From positions 103,755,689-103,819,688 of the forward strand of contig OY804578.1 in assembly GCA_963680875.1 (NCBI GenBank): a DNA stretch of 64,000 nt, in the 5' to 3' direction. Shown here piece by piece: positions 34,301-42,714 of this stretch. The translations under genes and the position numbers were made by a program. The notes beneath the pieces were generated by a model. That model did not search any database. It had not been told where the DNA came from and was given only the letters and a program-made list of their open reading frames with translations. The number at the start of each line of letters is the position of its first letter. Position 1 is the stretch's first letter. This DNA comes from Bathymodiolus brooksi (taxonomy: Eukaryota > Mollusca > Bivalvia > Mytilida > Modiolidae).

Positions 34301-37300
34301 TGCTCAGAGTCAAAAGATCGGAAAATCAAATAATTAAAATGTTTTGGGAGCAGGAAAACCAAAGGGCCTAAACAGATATCCAAAATCGACAACTTAAGGT
34401 CACCTATGTTTTAGGAAGGAGAACCTTAGTTTTAATAATAGATACATTGCTTGGGAACTGTAAATTTAAATACGGTAATATATATAATAACAATATCAGT
34501 GCAAATACCGGATATCCTTTCCCGGCTTGGTGTATGTAATACTCGTGGTAAGCTTTCGTATCGTGATAATGACTTGGTTTCATTCTAGAGAGAATTCTTT
34601 TCGTTTTCTACAGTGAAGTGTCACCACCACTCGTCCTCTTTTGAATGGCACTATAGAGCCCGTGTCGTCCCTTATATCTATTTCTACGGTCTGAAATCGT
34701 CGTTGTAACAGGGGTCAATACTGTATCGGATCAAACACCCGGGTGATCATTTCGTTTGCGTCTTTTTACCACAGAACTCCACCGAATACCACAGAACACT
34801 ATAGAATTAGCACAGAACACTTAAAATCTATTAAATCTGATTAAATATGTAAAAAAAATGTTATTTGATTAAATAGTTTAAATATATTTTCGTGTATTTT
34901 GATAGAAATGGATTAGTTTAACTAGAGTTATCTCTCTTTACAGACTATTTTCGGGAGGAAAATAAAGTCTTTCAGTCCCACTCCTGGCACTATATATATG
35001 TTGGGGGTTGTTTTTTGTTTGTTTTGTTTGTTTGCTTATTTTTTCTTTCTTTCTTTTTTCGTTTTTTGTCTTGTCTTGTTTTTCTTTCTTGTTTTTGTCT
35101 TGTTTTTTTGTTGTTTTCTTTTTAATTTTGTTGGTTCATTCTTTTTTTTTTACAACCACGAAGCTTATATTCTTATATACAAACAAAAATAATACATAAT
35201 GTTTATAAGAAATTTCATAATTTATAAGTTCTAAATATTTTTTTCTTAAATTATTTATTTTTAATTTTTGATATTAATTTTATTCCTATAAATGATACAT
35301 TATGAGAACATAAAATCACGTCCTAATCACATTTTTGGTCACAAGTAATATTATCATTTAATAAATAATTCATTTTCACTAAGATAATAATTGTCTTTTT
35401 AATAAATAAATAATTATACACATATAAAGATTGAACAATATTATAAAACAATAAACTATTTCCCCCCGAAAATAGTCTGTAAAGAGAGATAAGTATAAGA
35501 TACAGTACTATTGAAACAAAAGAAGCGGCCCGTATTGGATATAATGGGTTTCTTTTTCCGCATGAGTACTCAGGTGAAGGCCGAGGTGCGTAGAGTACGA
35601 ATGCGGAAAAAGAAACTCGTTATATCCAATAAGGGCAAATTCTTTTGTTTCAATAATAATGTACATCTAACTTGTACAATAATAGTGTTGTTGAAAAAAT
35701 AAATGGTATGGCATACATTTTTACACGTTTAATGTTTAGAAAGCCAAATAAGACAACAATTAACAAAAATAAAACGACAAATTTTTATCGGTCAACGTCC
35801 TTTCGATTCTCGTTTATATTTAGATATTTCAAGGTCTTTCAAGTGAAAAGAATCGTTTATATTTAGATAGTTCAAGGTCTTTCAAGTGTCCCACATGTTC
35901 ACCTGTGGTCTGTCTGATTTGTTATTACTTGCGGTCGGTTCGTTAGTTGTTTTTGTATTGCGAGAATACATTTTAAAAGTTCACATACTCGTCAGTTCTG
36001 AACATAAATTATGGCAGATCTGAAATATTTGTATCGTGTCTTGTATATTGCTTTTTTAAACAAATTATTGATATTTTTTTAACAAAGCTTACTATCAAGA
36101 GTCATATATACTAATTATAGAGTTTAGCAGTGTGGTCACCGTAGCTGAGTTGTTAGATGGAAGTTTTGAAAGTCAAAGTAGACTTGAAAAGCCCAACAGT
36201 GGTTCGATACCCGAGAGTCCCAAAATATGTTTATCACGTTTTTAAGCCTGAAACACTAAAAGGTTAAAGTTCATATATTCAGTACAGCGGCCTGCATCAT
36301 CGGCCTCTATTACCGGCCTGTATGTGATATCAGAGGCCGTATTTACAATAGCGTTGCTGGGGATATTATTGTACAACTCTAGTTAAACTAACCCATTTCT
36401 ACTACAATGCACGAAAATATATTAAAACTATATAAACAAATAAACATTTTTTGTACATATTTAATAAGATTTAATAGAATTTTAAGTGTTCTGTGCTAAT
36501 TCTATAGTGTTCTGTGGTATTCTGTGGAGTTCTATGGTGTTCTACAGACCAAGCTGAAGCACTAAACAATCAATTTCATTCAGCATTTACAACACCCAAA
36601 CCTTTAAAACTATCACACATTTGTGAGCTAAGCAAGCTAAAATCACAAGATCACAAATTTCAAATGCATGATACCATCATTACCCCAGAAGGAACATCAA
36701 CATTATTAAAGAATCTAAATCCAACCAAAGCAATCGGTCCAGACAAGATTTCACCCCACGTTCTAAAAGAAGTACATGACGAAATTTCCCCTATGATATC
36801 GGACTTGTTTCAGTCATCAGTCAACACAGGCACCGTACCAACTGATTGAAGAGAGGCAATAGTTACACCCGTATTTAAAAAGGGAGCGAAATCAAAACCA
36901 GAAAACTACAGACCAATCTCCTTCACATGCATTGTCAGTTAAGTCCTAGAACATATAATTGTTTCTTACATAATGAACCACCTAGACAATCATAATTTAT
37001 TATATCCACTTCAGTACGGTTTCAGATCAAAATTCAGTTGTGAAACACAATTACTAACATTCACCCAAGAAATTTTTGATAGCATGGCAAGTGGTAAACA
37101 AACAGATGTAGCCGTTATGGATTTTTCCAAAGCCTTCGATAAGGTGGACCATCAAAAACTAATCCTCAAATTATAGACAACAAAACATCAAACTGGATAG
37201 GGGCATGGTTATCACATATATTTCAAAGGGTGGTAGTTGATGGCCACACATCAAACAGTTGTCCTATATTGTCAGGCACCGCCAAGGCTCTGTCCTTGGT

Positions 37301-39654
37301 CCATGCTTTTTCCTTATATATATATAAATGACATGCCAGACACCCTTAAAAGTAACGTTCGCCTCTTTGCAGATGACGCAATAGTTTATCTTACAATATC
37401 AGCATTAACAGATTGTCACACACTCCAATCAGACCTACACAAACTCGAAAAGTGGGAGGAAGAATGGCTTATGTCATTTAACCCAGACAAATGTGAAATC
37501 ATCCACATATCCAGAAAACAAAAACCGATCATCTTCCAATATACACTACACAACCAGGTACTCAAGTCAACAAACAAAGCAAAATACCTAGGTGTCACTA
37601 TTACTAATGACCTAACTTGAAATCACCATATAAATAATATCATAAATAAAGCAAATGCATCTTTGAGATTTATAAAAAGAAATGTAAAAACAAACAGCAT
37701 AAAAACTAAAGAACTAGCTTATAAAACATATGTCAGACCAAAAGTAGAATATTGTAGTGTAGTCTGGGATCCCTGGCAGAAACAACAAATTAATAAAATT
37801 GAAATGATACAAAGAAGAGCAGCCAGGTACACACTAAATCAGTACAGTTATCAGAGTAGTGTAAGTTCCATGCTACGACACCATTGCTGGCCTACCCTCC
37901 AACAAAGAAGAAATCTAGCATCAGTCACCATGCTATACAAATTACAACACCAATTAGTTTCCATCTCAAATTTACACTACCTAGTTCCATCAAGAGATCA
38001 CAAATTCATACAGCCATTCTCTCCAACAAATTATTATTTATACTCATTTTCCCTAGAACAATCAGGTTGTGGAATTCACAACCAAACCAGGTAGCGAATA
38101 GTCCAGACTTGGATGCTTTCAAGTCTGGTGCCCAATCATTCCTCTATTGTTAATATATTATGTTGTTTTATCCTATAAAAAAAAAAAATGTTTATTCATA
38201 AATGTATATATGTTATTCAAATTTTCGTTTCCCTAGCATGCCTTCTAAAAAGTCTTCAACACATTGAAGTTTAGAAGTTTGGGAACTGTAAATTTAAATA
38301 CGGTAATATATATAATAACAATATCAGTGCCGAAATATTGACAACTGGTTAGATGATACCCTATGTACTGATTGTGCACTAGCAGAAGTATCGACCCAGT
38401 GCACACGACACTATTCTGGAACAAATCGTCTCTGGTTGTTACAAATATAACATTTATTGTGTGTTGGACAATCAGAGATAGCTTCTTGAAAGATCATACG
38501 TTATATATATATATATATATTATGTTTTAGTTTAGTACCGCATACTTTAAAGCGGCAAGATCTAAGGGACAGGATAAAGAGGTTATGGAAGATGTTTACA
38601 ACAGACTGGAACTGTTTGAAAAAACTATAGGAGAAAGAGGATCATTTTTTGGTGGTAAATTAATTTATTTATCAGTCAGTTTATGTTACTATAGCAACGG
38701 TAACCAATTTATTGCCTCATTTCGCATATCCACTCGGTTGATTCCGTTCCTAGAATGAGAGCAGCGGATTGACCCGAGGTTTGCCGATTGGGCCTCGTGA
38801 ATAGAGAATGCAACGCACGGTTCAAACACACTTTTGACACATTACAATAGCTCCTGACGAGCAATAGATTGTTGGGAGGGGCGTTGGTGACCTATCGCAA
38901 GGAATATTATATTAAATCATCTTTCTTCCCTGTGGCAATATACGTTTCCATCCATAGGCCAATCCCCAGCACCAACTTTTAACATGAATGAAAAACTACG
39001 GAACACCGTTACTGTCTTATGTCATGGCTTAGATATGCATGTGCAGTATTTTTGCAGATATACATAGTAATCTCTTTGATATATTCAGTACTTTTTCGCA
39101 GTACTTTGCTTCTATACACAGTTGATTATTTTTCATATAGGCTACATGTATATACAAACAATTATTAATTTATTTATTAAATATTTGAGAAAGTAGATAA
39201 TTGCAAAGAGCAATCTTACGATTACGATATTACTAAAATTGTATATCTTCATATACATTCGGTTTTATATAAGTTTTACCTTGACTGTGGTTAACACATG
39301 GATTGAATTAAAATTACTGTACCTTATTCACAATTCTGTCTCTATTTATAATGGAGAATGGTAGACAGTACTTATTTTGTTTTGTTTCAAAAAATAGTTT
39401 ACACGTATATTTTTACAGGAGACAAGCCGTCAATGTTGGACTTCAATATGTGGCCTTGGTATGAGAGAATTAGCCCGTTCAGAGCAACAGGTACTGATAT
39501 TCTTCCGGAAGAAAAATTTCCAAATTTAACTGGATGGATTGCCCGTATGAGGAACGTACCGGCAGTGAAGGAGACATTATTTGATGACCAAACACATCTT
39601 GCTTTTTTCAAATCGCAAGCCACTGGTCAACCAAACTACGACATTGGTCTCTAA
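19357..39654 (+). CDS. Glutathione S-transferase omega (whole gene, 5 exons)
   Basis: Five exons join in frame: 19357-19381, 25627-25732, 31579-31798, 38531-38654 and 39419-39654 (25, 106, 220, 124 and 236 nt; 711 nt, 236 residues plus TAA), all with GT/AG introns. The product begins MSLKTYTKG, followed by the thioredoxin-like domain: [20 protein letters not shown] has the omega-class active-site Cys (residue 28) in CPFA where other GSTs use Tyr or Ser. [19 protein letters not shown] supplies the cis-Pro and glutathione-binding Glu-Ser. The helical C-terminal domain follows, with [11 protein letters not shown]. Length and layout match animal GSTO of about 240 residues. Known members are cytosolic and catalyse glutathione-dependent thiol transfer, dehydroascorbate reduction and methylated-arsenic reduction; which of these applies here is inferred. 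The introns total about 19.6 kb and are filled with mobile DNA. Confidence 0.95.
19465..21240 (+). mobile_element. Helitron-like element with ~300-bp internal tandem repeats
   Basis: Opens with TTTAGTTTGGGTCAGGTGAG and a (GTCC)n run at 19527-19548. About five ~300-bp units follow (GCTGCTTTAGTATAAGTCAA recurs near 19730, 20043, 20335, 20637 and, diverged, 20950). It closes with hairpin GGCTCCTGGGAGCC, TCTAG and a T. It sits 84 bp inside GST omega intron 1. The hairpin plus CTAG end is what Helitrons show; there is no coding capacity. The minus-strand open frames inside are repeat shadows. Confidence 0.6.
21871..22103 (+). mobile_element. tRNA-derived SINE, family A
   Basis: GGGGTCGTCATCGAATGGTA head, GTGAGTTCGAATCCCGCTCA B-box, GGTGTACTCGATGCAACATT, GACTTGCGACAGGTCGGTGG, and CACGATATAACTGAAAGTGG tail with ACACCGTAAC. 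Confidence 0.88.
22262..22521 (+). mobile_element. SINE family B, 5'-truncated
   Basis: Contains AGGATAATGTGTCCAAGTGG, TACCCGCGGACTG, GTTGGTCTATAGTACAAAGC and a tail CATGGCATAGCTAAAATAAA then GTTAAACAACAATCACTCAC. The body matches the complement of 4437-4813; the tail resembles the family A tail. Confidence 0.75.
22530..24420. other. Intron stretch, nothing recognised
   Basis: AT-rich part of GST omega intron 1. Short open frames here show no family features. Only a poly-A run near 22908-22925 stands out. Confidence 0.5.
24421..24555 (-). mobile_element. Fragment of a reverse-transcriptase element's 3' region
   Basis: CTGCTCCACTAGTGACATCC, GTCATGAATGAGGAAAGGAC and GAACATATCCG match the block at 42715-42850, which adjoins an RT-coding fragment. 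No coding remains. Confidence 0.6.
25017..25186 (+). mobile_element. tRNA-derived SINE, family A, 5'-truncated
   Basis: Begins in the tRNA-like part (ATGAGTTCGAATCCCGTTCA), then ATTATGTGATAAAGTTTGTC, GACTTGCGACAGGTCG and CACGATATAACTGA. Confidence 0.82.
25190..25385. repeat. Tandem repeat, ~66-bp unit, three copies
   Basis: GAGATATCAGGGGTCGAAAT and TCTGGAATG with TGTCAT spacers repeat three times with drift. It lies ~240 bp upstream of GST omega exon 2. Confidence 0.75.
25627..25732 (+). CDS. GST omega exon 2 (active-site exon)
   Basis: Acceptor TTTTCAAG, donor GTAAGT. It codes for [20 protein letters not shown] and [15 protein letters not shown] with catalytic Cys28. It ends two bases into a Pro codon that exon 3 completes. 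Confidence 0.95.
25770..25826 (-). mobile_element. SINE tail fragment
   Basis: Complement of GATATAGCTGAAATACTGC-type tail with GGCGTTAAGCATCAATCA and AATCAATC, just after exon 2 of GST omega. Confidence 0.6.
25993..26262 (+). mobile_element. tRNA-derived SINE, family B (head present)
   Basis: tRNA-like head CGGTCGTATAATGGTTAGCG with B-box GAGTTCGAATGCC, then TTTGCTGCTTCTCCGCTCAG, AATGTGTCCCAGTGAAG and GTTGGTCTAGTCTAAAG. Same family as 4437-4813. Confidence 0.8.
26934..26979. repeat. Small hairpin
   Basis: AACTTATTCAAACAAAC pairs with GTTTGTTTAAATAAGTT around TTTTCGAATTC. Confidence 0.75.
26976..27357 (-). mobile_element. SINE family A flanked by ~70-bp direct repeats
   Basis: The SINE (27041-27283, minus) has CACGACGGCTC head side, B-box GAGTTCGAATCCCG and a degraded tail. 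Diverged direct repeats flank it at 26976-27040 and 27284-27357 (TTAATTCGTAAG ... GACAAAGAAAT.TCACATTGC). This is far longer than a normal target duplication. Confidence 0.7.
27640..28409 (-). pseudogene. LINE C-terminal domain with zinc knuckle
   Basis: Continues the RT after a frameshift near 28408 and contains [20 protein letters not shown], a CxxC...HxxxxC knuckle common at LINE C-termini. A TAA at about 27792 follows a small deletion; another frame continues ([15 protein letters not shown]) to about 27640. Confidence 0.85.
28406..29902 (-). pseudogene. LINE reverse transcriptase region
   Basis: About 490 codons. Motifs in order: [20 protein letters not shown] with YRGI (RT 1-2), [14 protein letters not shown], motif [33 protein letters not shown], motif [11 protein letters not shown], and [10 protein letters not shown]. 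All catalytic Asp residues are present. It is frameshifted at both ends relative to the endonuclease and C-terminal parts. Confidence 0.92.
29886..31094 (-). pseudogene. LINE endonuclease region
   Basis: Starts at an ATG giving [20 protein letters not shown], as APE-type LINE endonucleases do. Later motifs include [24 protein letters not shown] and a FSDHCLISV end holding the catalytic Asp-His pair. It runs into TAA at 29886, where the RT frame takes over one base away, so a single indel separates endonuclease and RT. The open frame also extends upstream of 31094 for 50 codons, without family features. Confidence 0.85.
31251..31578. other. Intron stretch before GST omega exon 3
   Basis: AT-rich. 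GCAAACAAAATTTATT occurs twice, near 31313 and 31498. Otherwise nothing recognised. Confidence 0.45.
31579..31798 (+). CDS. GST omega exon 3 (rest of thioredoxin fold, start of helical domain)
   Basis: Acceptor TTTTCAG, donor GTATTT. It codes for [37 protein letters not shown] and EYLDDVYP, ending EMFGKV-type sequence at phase 0. VPFLEQ and YES are the glutathione-contact segments. Confidence 0.95.
32078..32122 (+). mobile_element. SINE tail fragment
   Basis: ATATAACTGAAATATTGTTG then AATGGCGTTAAACACCATAA. Confidence 0.7.
32205..32266 (+). mobile_element. SINE tail fragment
   Basis: ATGATATCACTGAAATATTG then AAGTGGCGTTAAACATCATA, 80 bp after the preceding tail fragment. Confidence 0.7.
32267..33539. 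other. Intron stretch with repeat fragments
   Basis: Part of GST omega intron 3. Pieces at 32350-32480, 33240-33540, 34270-34520 and 38275-38440 share phrases such as GCGCACGACGCATTTCTGG and GGAACTGTAAATTTAAATAC, so they derive from one dispersed repeat. No gene seen. Confidence 0.5.
33540..34250. repeat. Inverted-repeat element, ~90-bp arms
   Basis: The left arm (GATAACGTAACCCTCAGTCC ... CCCATTCAACGTATGGGAGC) is complementary to the right arm (GCTCCCATACGTTGAATGGG ... TTATTGTATCTAG) with about 85% identity. About 700 bp, no transposase; probable MITE in GST omega intron 3. Confidence 0.75.
35508..35663. repeat. 156-bp near-perfect palindrome
   Basis: ATTGAAACAAAAGAA and GGATATAATGGGTTTCTTTT on the left pair with AAAAGAAACTCGTTATATCC and TTCTTTTGTTTCAAT on the right; the loop is near GGTGAAGGCCGAGG. 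Long open frames here come from the palindrome. Confidence 0.85.
36128..36222 (+). mobile_element. tRNA-like SINE head (tRNA-Ser-like)
   Basis: A-box TAGCTGAGTTGTTAGATGG and B-box GGTTCGATACC spaced as in a tRNA with a long variable arm. It lacks a clean cloverleaf, so it is read as a SINE head, not a tRNA gene. Confidence 0.5.
36545..38190 (+). pseudogene. Decayed LINE reverse transcriptase, sense in GST omega intron 3
   Basis: A single frame (36514 onward) carries [54 protein letters not shown], motif [14 protein letters not shown], motif [10 protein letters not shown] and [12 protein letters not shown], then the C-terminal [10 protein letters not shown] region to about 38155 and an A-run. 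In-frame stops at 36847 (TGA), 36940 (TAA), 37174 (TAG) and 37618 (TGA), plus a local frameshift. The motif style resembles the Jockey/CR1 group. The endonuclease is missing (5'-truncated). Confidence 0.88.
38503..38520. repeat. (AT)n microsatellite
   Basis: Nine AT units, ten bases upstream of the exon 4 acceptor of GST omega. Confidence 0.9.
38531..38654 (+). CDS. GST omega exon 4
   Basis: Acceptor GTTTTAG, donor GTAAAT. It codes for [20 protein letters not shown] and [17 protein letters not shown], helical domain. Too short to stand out as an open frame, but phases 0 and 1 match both neighbours. Confidence 0.93.
39419..39654 (+). CDS. GST omega exon 5 (C-terminus)
   Basis: Acceptor TTTTTACAG. 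It codes for [20 protein letters not shown] through [18 protein letters not shown] to NYDIGL and TAA (39652-39654). The D-x-N/MWPW segment is typical of the omega C-terminal domain. Confidence 0.95.
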
Positions 39655-39716
39655 AAGATGACTATCACTAATAACATTTAATTTATTAATCTATTAACCC
39701 AGTAAGCTATTATGAT

Positions 39717-39772
39717 TCACGCCACGATATAGCTGGACTACTGCTAAAGTTGGCGTTAAACACCAATCAAAC
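39717..39772 (+). mobile_element. SINE tail in the GST omega 3' UTR
   Basis: CACGATATAGCTGGACTACT then AAAGTTGGCGTTAAACACCA, between the stop codon and AATAAA, so part of the mature mRNA if that signal is used. Confidence 0.7.
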
Positions 39773-39872
39773 GACTATTAGATTAAATTTATTTATCCTG
39801 CACTTGTTCTATTTGAACTGACAAATGACATTGACTGGATAAATTTTGAAATATTTATACATTTGTTTAAGC

Positions 39873-39878
39873 AATAAA
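39873..39878 (+). terminator. Polyadenylation signal of the GST omega gene
   Basis: AATAAA about 220 bp after the stop codon, in AT-rich sequence. A SINE tail lies between the stop and the signal. Confidence 0.7.
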
Positions 39879-40039
39879 GTTTGGAAAAGAAATTTGTAAT
39901 TAAATCGAAACTTGTTGGGGACTACAAAACAACCGATAGAAAAAAGGGAGCAAGTGCTGAGATCTAATTTTAATTATCTGATGTTCTTGTAGCAAGTTGA
40001 ATTTTGATTGGCTAACAATTTACTTCTAACACTTCGTGG

Positions 40040-40320
40040 AAGCCGTGCTGTGTATTTCATACGGCACAGAAAATCAATAATCACTCTCACTTATTGCCTG
40101 TGCTGTGTATTTCATATGGCACAGAAAATCAATAATCGCTCTCTGTGACCTTTTTCCAAAGATACACGTATTTGTGTTTTTCCTATAATAAGGACATACT
40201 TATTAATGTTAGAACTTTCAGATACAAATGTTATCAGTCTCCAGATGTTATATATCCCGTTTAACAAAACCACTGCCCTTTAAAACGGGATATATATAAC
40301 ATCTCGAGACTGATAACTGT
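40040..40320. repeat. Repeat ending in a hairpin (copy 1; relative at 47336-47600)
   Basis: Two 58-bp tandem units (GTGCTGTGTATTTCATA.GG; CACAGAAAATCAATAATC), then CTATAATAAGGACATACTTA, then hairpin TCAGTCTCCAGATGTTATAT / ATATAACATCTCGAGACTGA (40236-40318). The same blocks lie in reverse order on the other strand at 47336-47600. Confidence 0.75.
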
Positions 40321-40795
40321 ATTAGATTGGATTTAGAGCTTACACGAGAGAGAAATGTAGTTCGAAACGACCAAAGGTCATTCTTTAAGAAGTAAAATGT
40401 AAAAAATATATAATACTTGTAACAATTATGTTTTTCTTGTCCTTGACTGTTTTTCTCATTACAAAAATTGATCACAAACCAACATGCCTTGGGAAACTAA
40501 ATTGTTAAGAAATACGAGTTCTCTATGAGACAAACTCCGCCGTTTGATAGTGGGATTCTCAGTAGTTTGCATCAGGTGTTAAGAGTTTCTTTTTCCTGCT
40601 CCCCTTTCTTTTTGGAATAAATCTGAAATGTGCGCACATGTTTTTTCAAAATATATTTATACCAGTTACCTATGACTACATAACGGTTTGAACGGTAAAT
40701 ATTCACAAGAAGCTACATAGTTTCGCGAACACAATACCCAATTTAGAAATAATTGAACGGAATACTACAACATATCAATTTCGAACACTTTGATT

Positions 40796-40972
40796 GGGGC
40801 CGTCGTTGTTCGTGATCGTACGGTAGTTGAATTTACAACTACTATGCAATCATCACCTATCATCACTAACGTTGTGAGTTCAAATGCCTCTCAGGTGATG
40901 CAATATTATGTGATAAAGTTTGTCACTGATTTGTCGGCGGTTTTCTCCGGCACTCTGGTTTCCCAAACACTT
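40796..40972 (+). mobile_element. tRNA-derived SINE, family A, 3'-truncated
   Basis: GGGCCGTCGTTGTTCGTGAT head, GTGAGTTCAAATGCC, ATTATGTGATAAAGTTTGTC and GGTTTTCTCCGGCACTCTGG. Confidence 0.82.
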
Positions 40973-40997
40973 TGATGCCAGGTCAAACAACCTAGAT

Positions 40998-41261
40998 CGT
41001 CAGCAATGGTAAAAACAAATTAGTTAGACTTGTACGCCTCAAGAAACTCTATCACATCATCAGATTTGTTATGATCCATTTCCTGTCGTGATTATTTGGC
41101 CATTGTTTTAACCACATTACAACGCTGAACCATAAAGTCTATATGTATGGTCTTGTCACTAAGGTCGCTTTCTATTAAAACCTTTCCAATGTAGCAGATT
41201 TTATCATACACTAGAACATAATCGCTACATATAATTTCTTCATTTTCTACATGCAAAGGAG
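40998..41261 (-). pseudogene. Gene-like fragment interrupted by the Merlin element
   Basis: Outside the Merlin end, the minus strand reads VSPLHVENEEIICSDYVLVY then DKICYIGKVLIESDLSDKTI, a TAA, and on to SDDVIEFLEAYKSN and TAA. The CSDYVLV...CYIGKV pattern resembles small beta-barrel tails seen in transposon-linked proteins. No confident family. The Merlin insertion at 41262-41269 cuts its 5' side. Confidence 0.4.
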
Positions 41262-41269
41262 AAACATTG

Positions 41270-42568
41270 GGATCTCCTGTACTTGGCGATCGCAATACTG
41301 GTGTACTAGTATTGTGCACAATATTGGTATGCAAATTTGTTCCAGTATTGTATACCAGTATTGTACCAGTATTGTGATTTAAAACAAAATATATTTTACT
41401 TGTGTATAGTATTGTAGTAAGTATTGTAATAGGTATTGTGGAAATGTTACATACATCAGCATCATCTAATTCCTGGGTAGACCAGTTCTTGAAGTAGTTG
41501 TTCTTGTGTCGCTGTATAATAATCTTGACTCTATCCATAACGGACATCTGCTTAGGGAGGTCAGGGAATAAAGATGATATACCAGCCATGATACTTAGTA
41601 TGGCTGAACATAATTTGAGGTGCTGATCAGGTGGTATTTAAGACGGTGATCCAGATGTACCAGTACCTCCGTGATGTATGCACCACTAAGTTACTCAACA
41701 CACCCATACAATTAGGCGGCCAAGATGTAATGGTACAGATCGACAAGAGTCTCTTCAACCACAAGTCCAAATACAACCGGGACAGGCGACCACAGAAAGA
41801 GCTATGAGTATTATGACTAGCCGACACATCGCACAAGCCTGCAATCACCTACCTGGAAATGGTAGAGAAGAGAGACGCAGCAACACTTCTACCAATCATT
41901 AGAAAGGCAGTTCAACCCGGTACAATCATCAATTCAGACCAATGGAGAGCCTACCACAGCATCCAGTCTGAACTAAATCTGCAGCATCGAACCGTCAACC
42001 ACTCGGTCAACTTTATAGACCCAGACACAGGTGTGCACACTCAGACCATAGAGTCTTACTGGGCTAAGTACCGATTTAAAGAAATGAAAGGCGTATCATC
42101 ACACCTACTACCCAGCTACATAGACGAAAGAATGTGGCGTGATCGTTGGGGCAACTGTGGTAACCAAGCTTTTGGTAACATCTTGGAGCACATAGCAGAA
42201 CAGAACCTAGTTTAAGACATTTCATAATAGGACAATTAATGTTATCATCACATTTTGTTATCTTGTTGAATTATCATGATGATTGTTGTGTATTGCGATG
42301 TATTACTGATACGCTGTTATAAATGCCAATAAAATGATACACAATGAACTTGTACTTTTAGTATGTTTTTCAACAGTTGATGACATGAACCTCCTAATAT
42401 GAAGCAATCCAATACACTACAAAAAATCAAATATCTTAATTACATTACTGGTATACCAGTATTGTACAAAATTTTGAAAAAAAATTCACAATACTGGAAC
42501 AAATTTGTATACCAGTATTGTGCACAATACTAGTATACCGGTATTGCGATCGCCAAGTACAGGTATCC
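41270..42568 (+). mobile_element. Merlin-type DNA transposon with 8-bp target duplication
   Basis: A 1299-bp element whose ends are inverted repeats of about 75 bp (CTGTACTTGGCGATCGCAAT on the left, its complement on the right). It is flanked by perfect AAACATTG copies (41262-41269 and 42569-42576). Merlin elements, related to bacterial IS1016/IS1595, make 8-9-bp duplications. It encodes a matching transposase, with two stops. Confidence 0.9.
41631..42215 (+). pseudogene. Merlin (IS1016/ISXO2-like) transposase, two nonsense codons
   Basis: One continuous frame with stops at 41805-41807 and 41814-41816 (TGA where related proteins have residues of a VWVFG-like strand). IQLGGQDVMVQIDKSLF holds the first catalytic Asp (41742-41744), INSDQWRAYHSI the second (41937-41939), and TQTIESYWAKYRFK the Glu (42051-42053), followed by HLLPSYIDERMWRDR. 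HSVNFIDPDTGVHTQ is a signature of the ISXO2-like DDE domain. The order and spacing fit Merlin transposases. The region left of 41631 is not recognisable. Probably inactive because of the stops, though both termini are intact. Confidence 0.88.
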
Positions 42569-42714
42569 AAACATTGTTATCATCAAGGAAAGCTTAAAGA
42601 TACCAAAGTGGTTATCAAAGGCAAAACAAAGGACGATAATCTACAAAACACTACACGGAAAACCAAAGATTGTGCAACACCGACCCCACTAAATTATGGT
42701 GATAAACTCGGGTG

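Larger units (their letters stand above)
34773..36545. mobile_element. 1.77-kb foldback element with nested inverted repeats
   Basis: Outer arms 34773-34925 and 36383-36545 are ~155-bp complements (CAGAACACTATAGAATTAGC in both). Inside, 34927-34966 and 35455-35495 form a second inverted pair (TCTCTCTTTACAGACTATTT), and 35508-35663 is a third, self-contained hairpin. No transposase seen. It abuts the LINE fragment at 36545. Confidence 0.75.

Noticed and set aside
34998..35199. Phe/Leu-rich open frames resembling a membrane protein
   Set aside because: Low-complexity T-rich DNA between inverted repeats; two frames are open equally.
36128..36222. Possible tRNA-Ser gene, and other A/B-box matches in SINEs
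   Set aside because: No clean acceptor or anticodon stems. The same boxes recur at the heads of dispersed SINEs.
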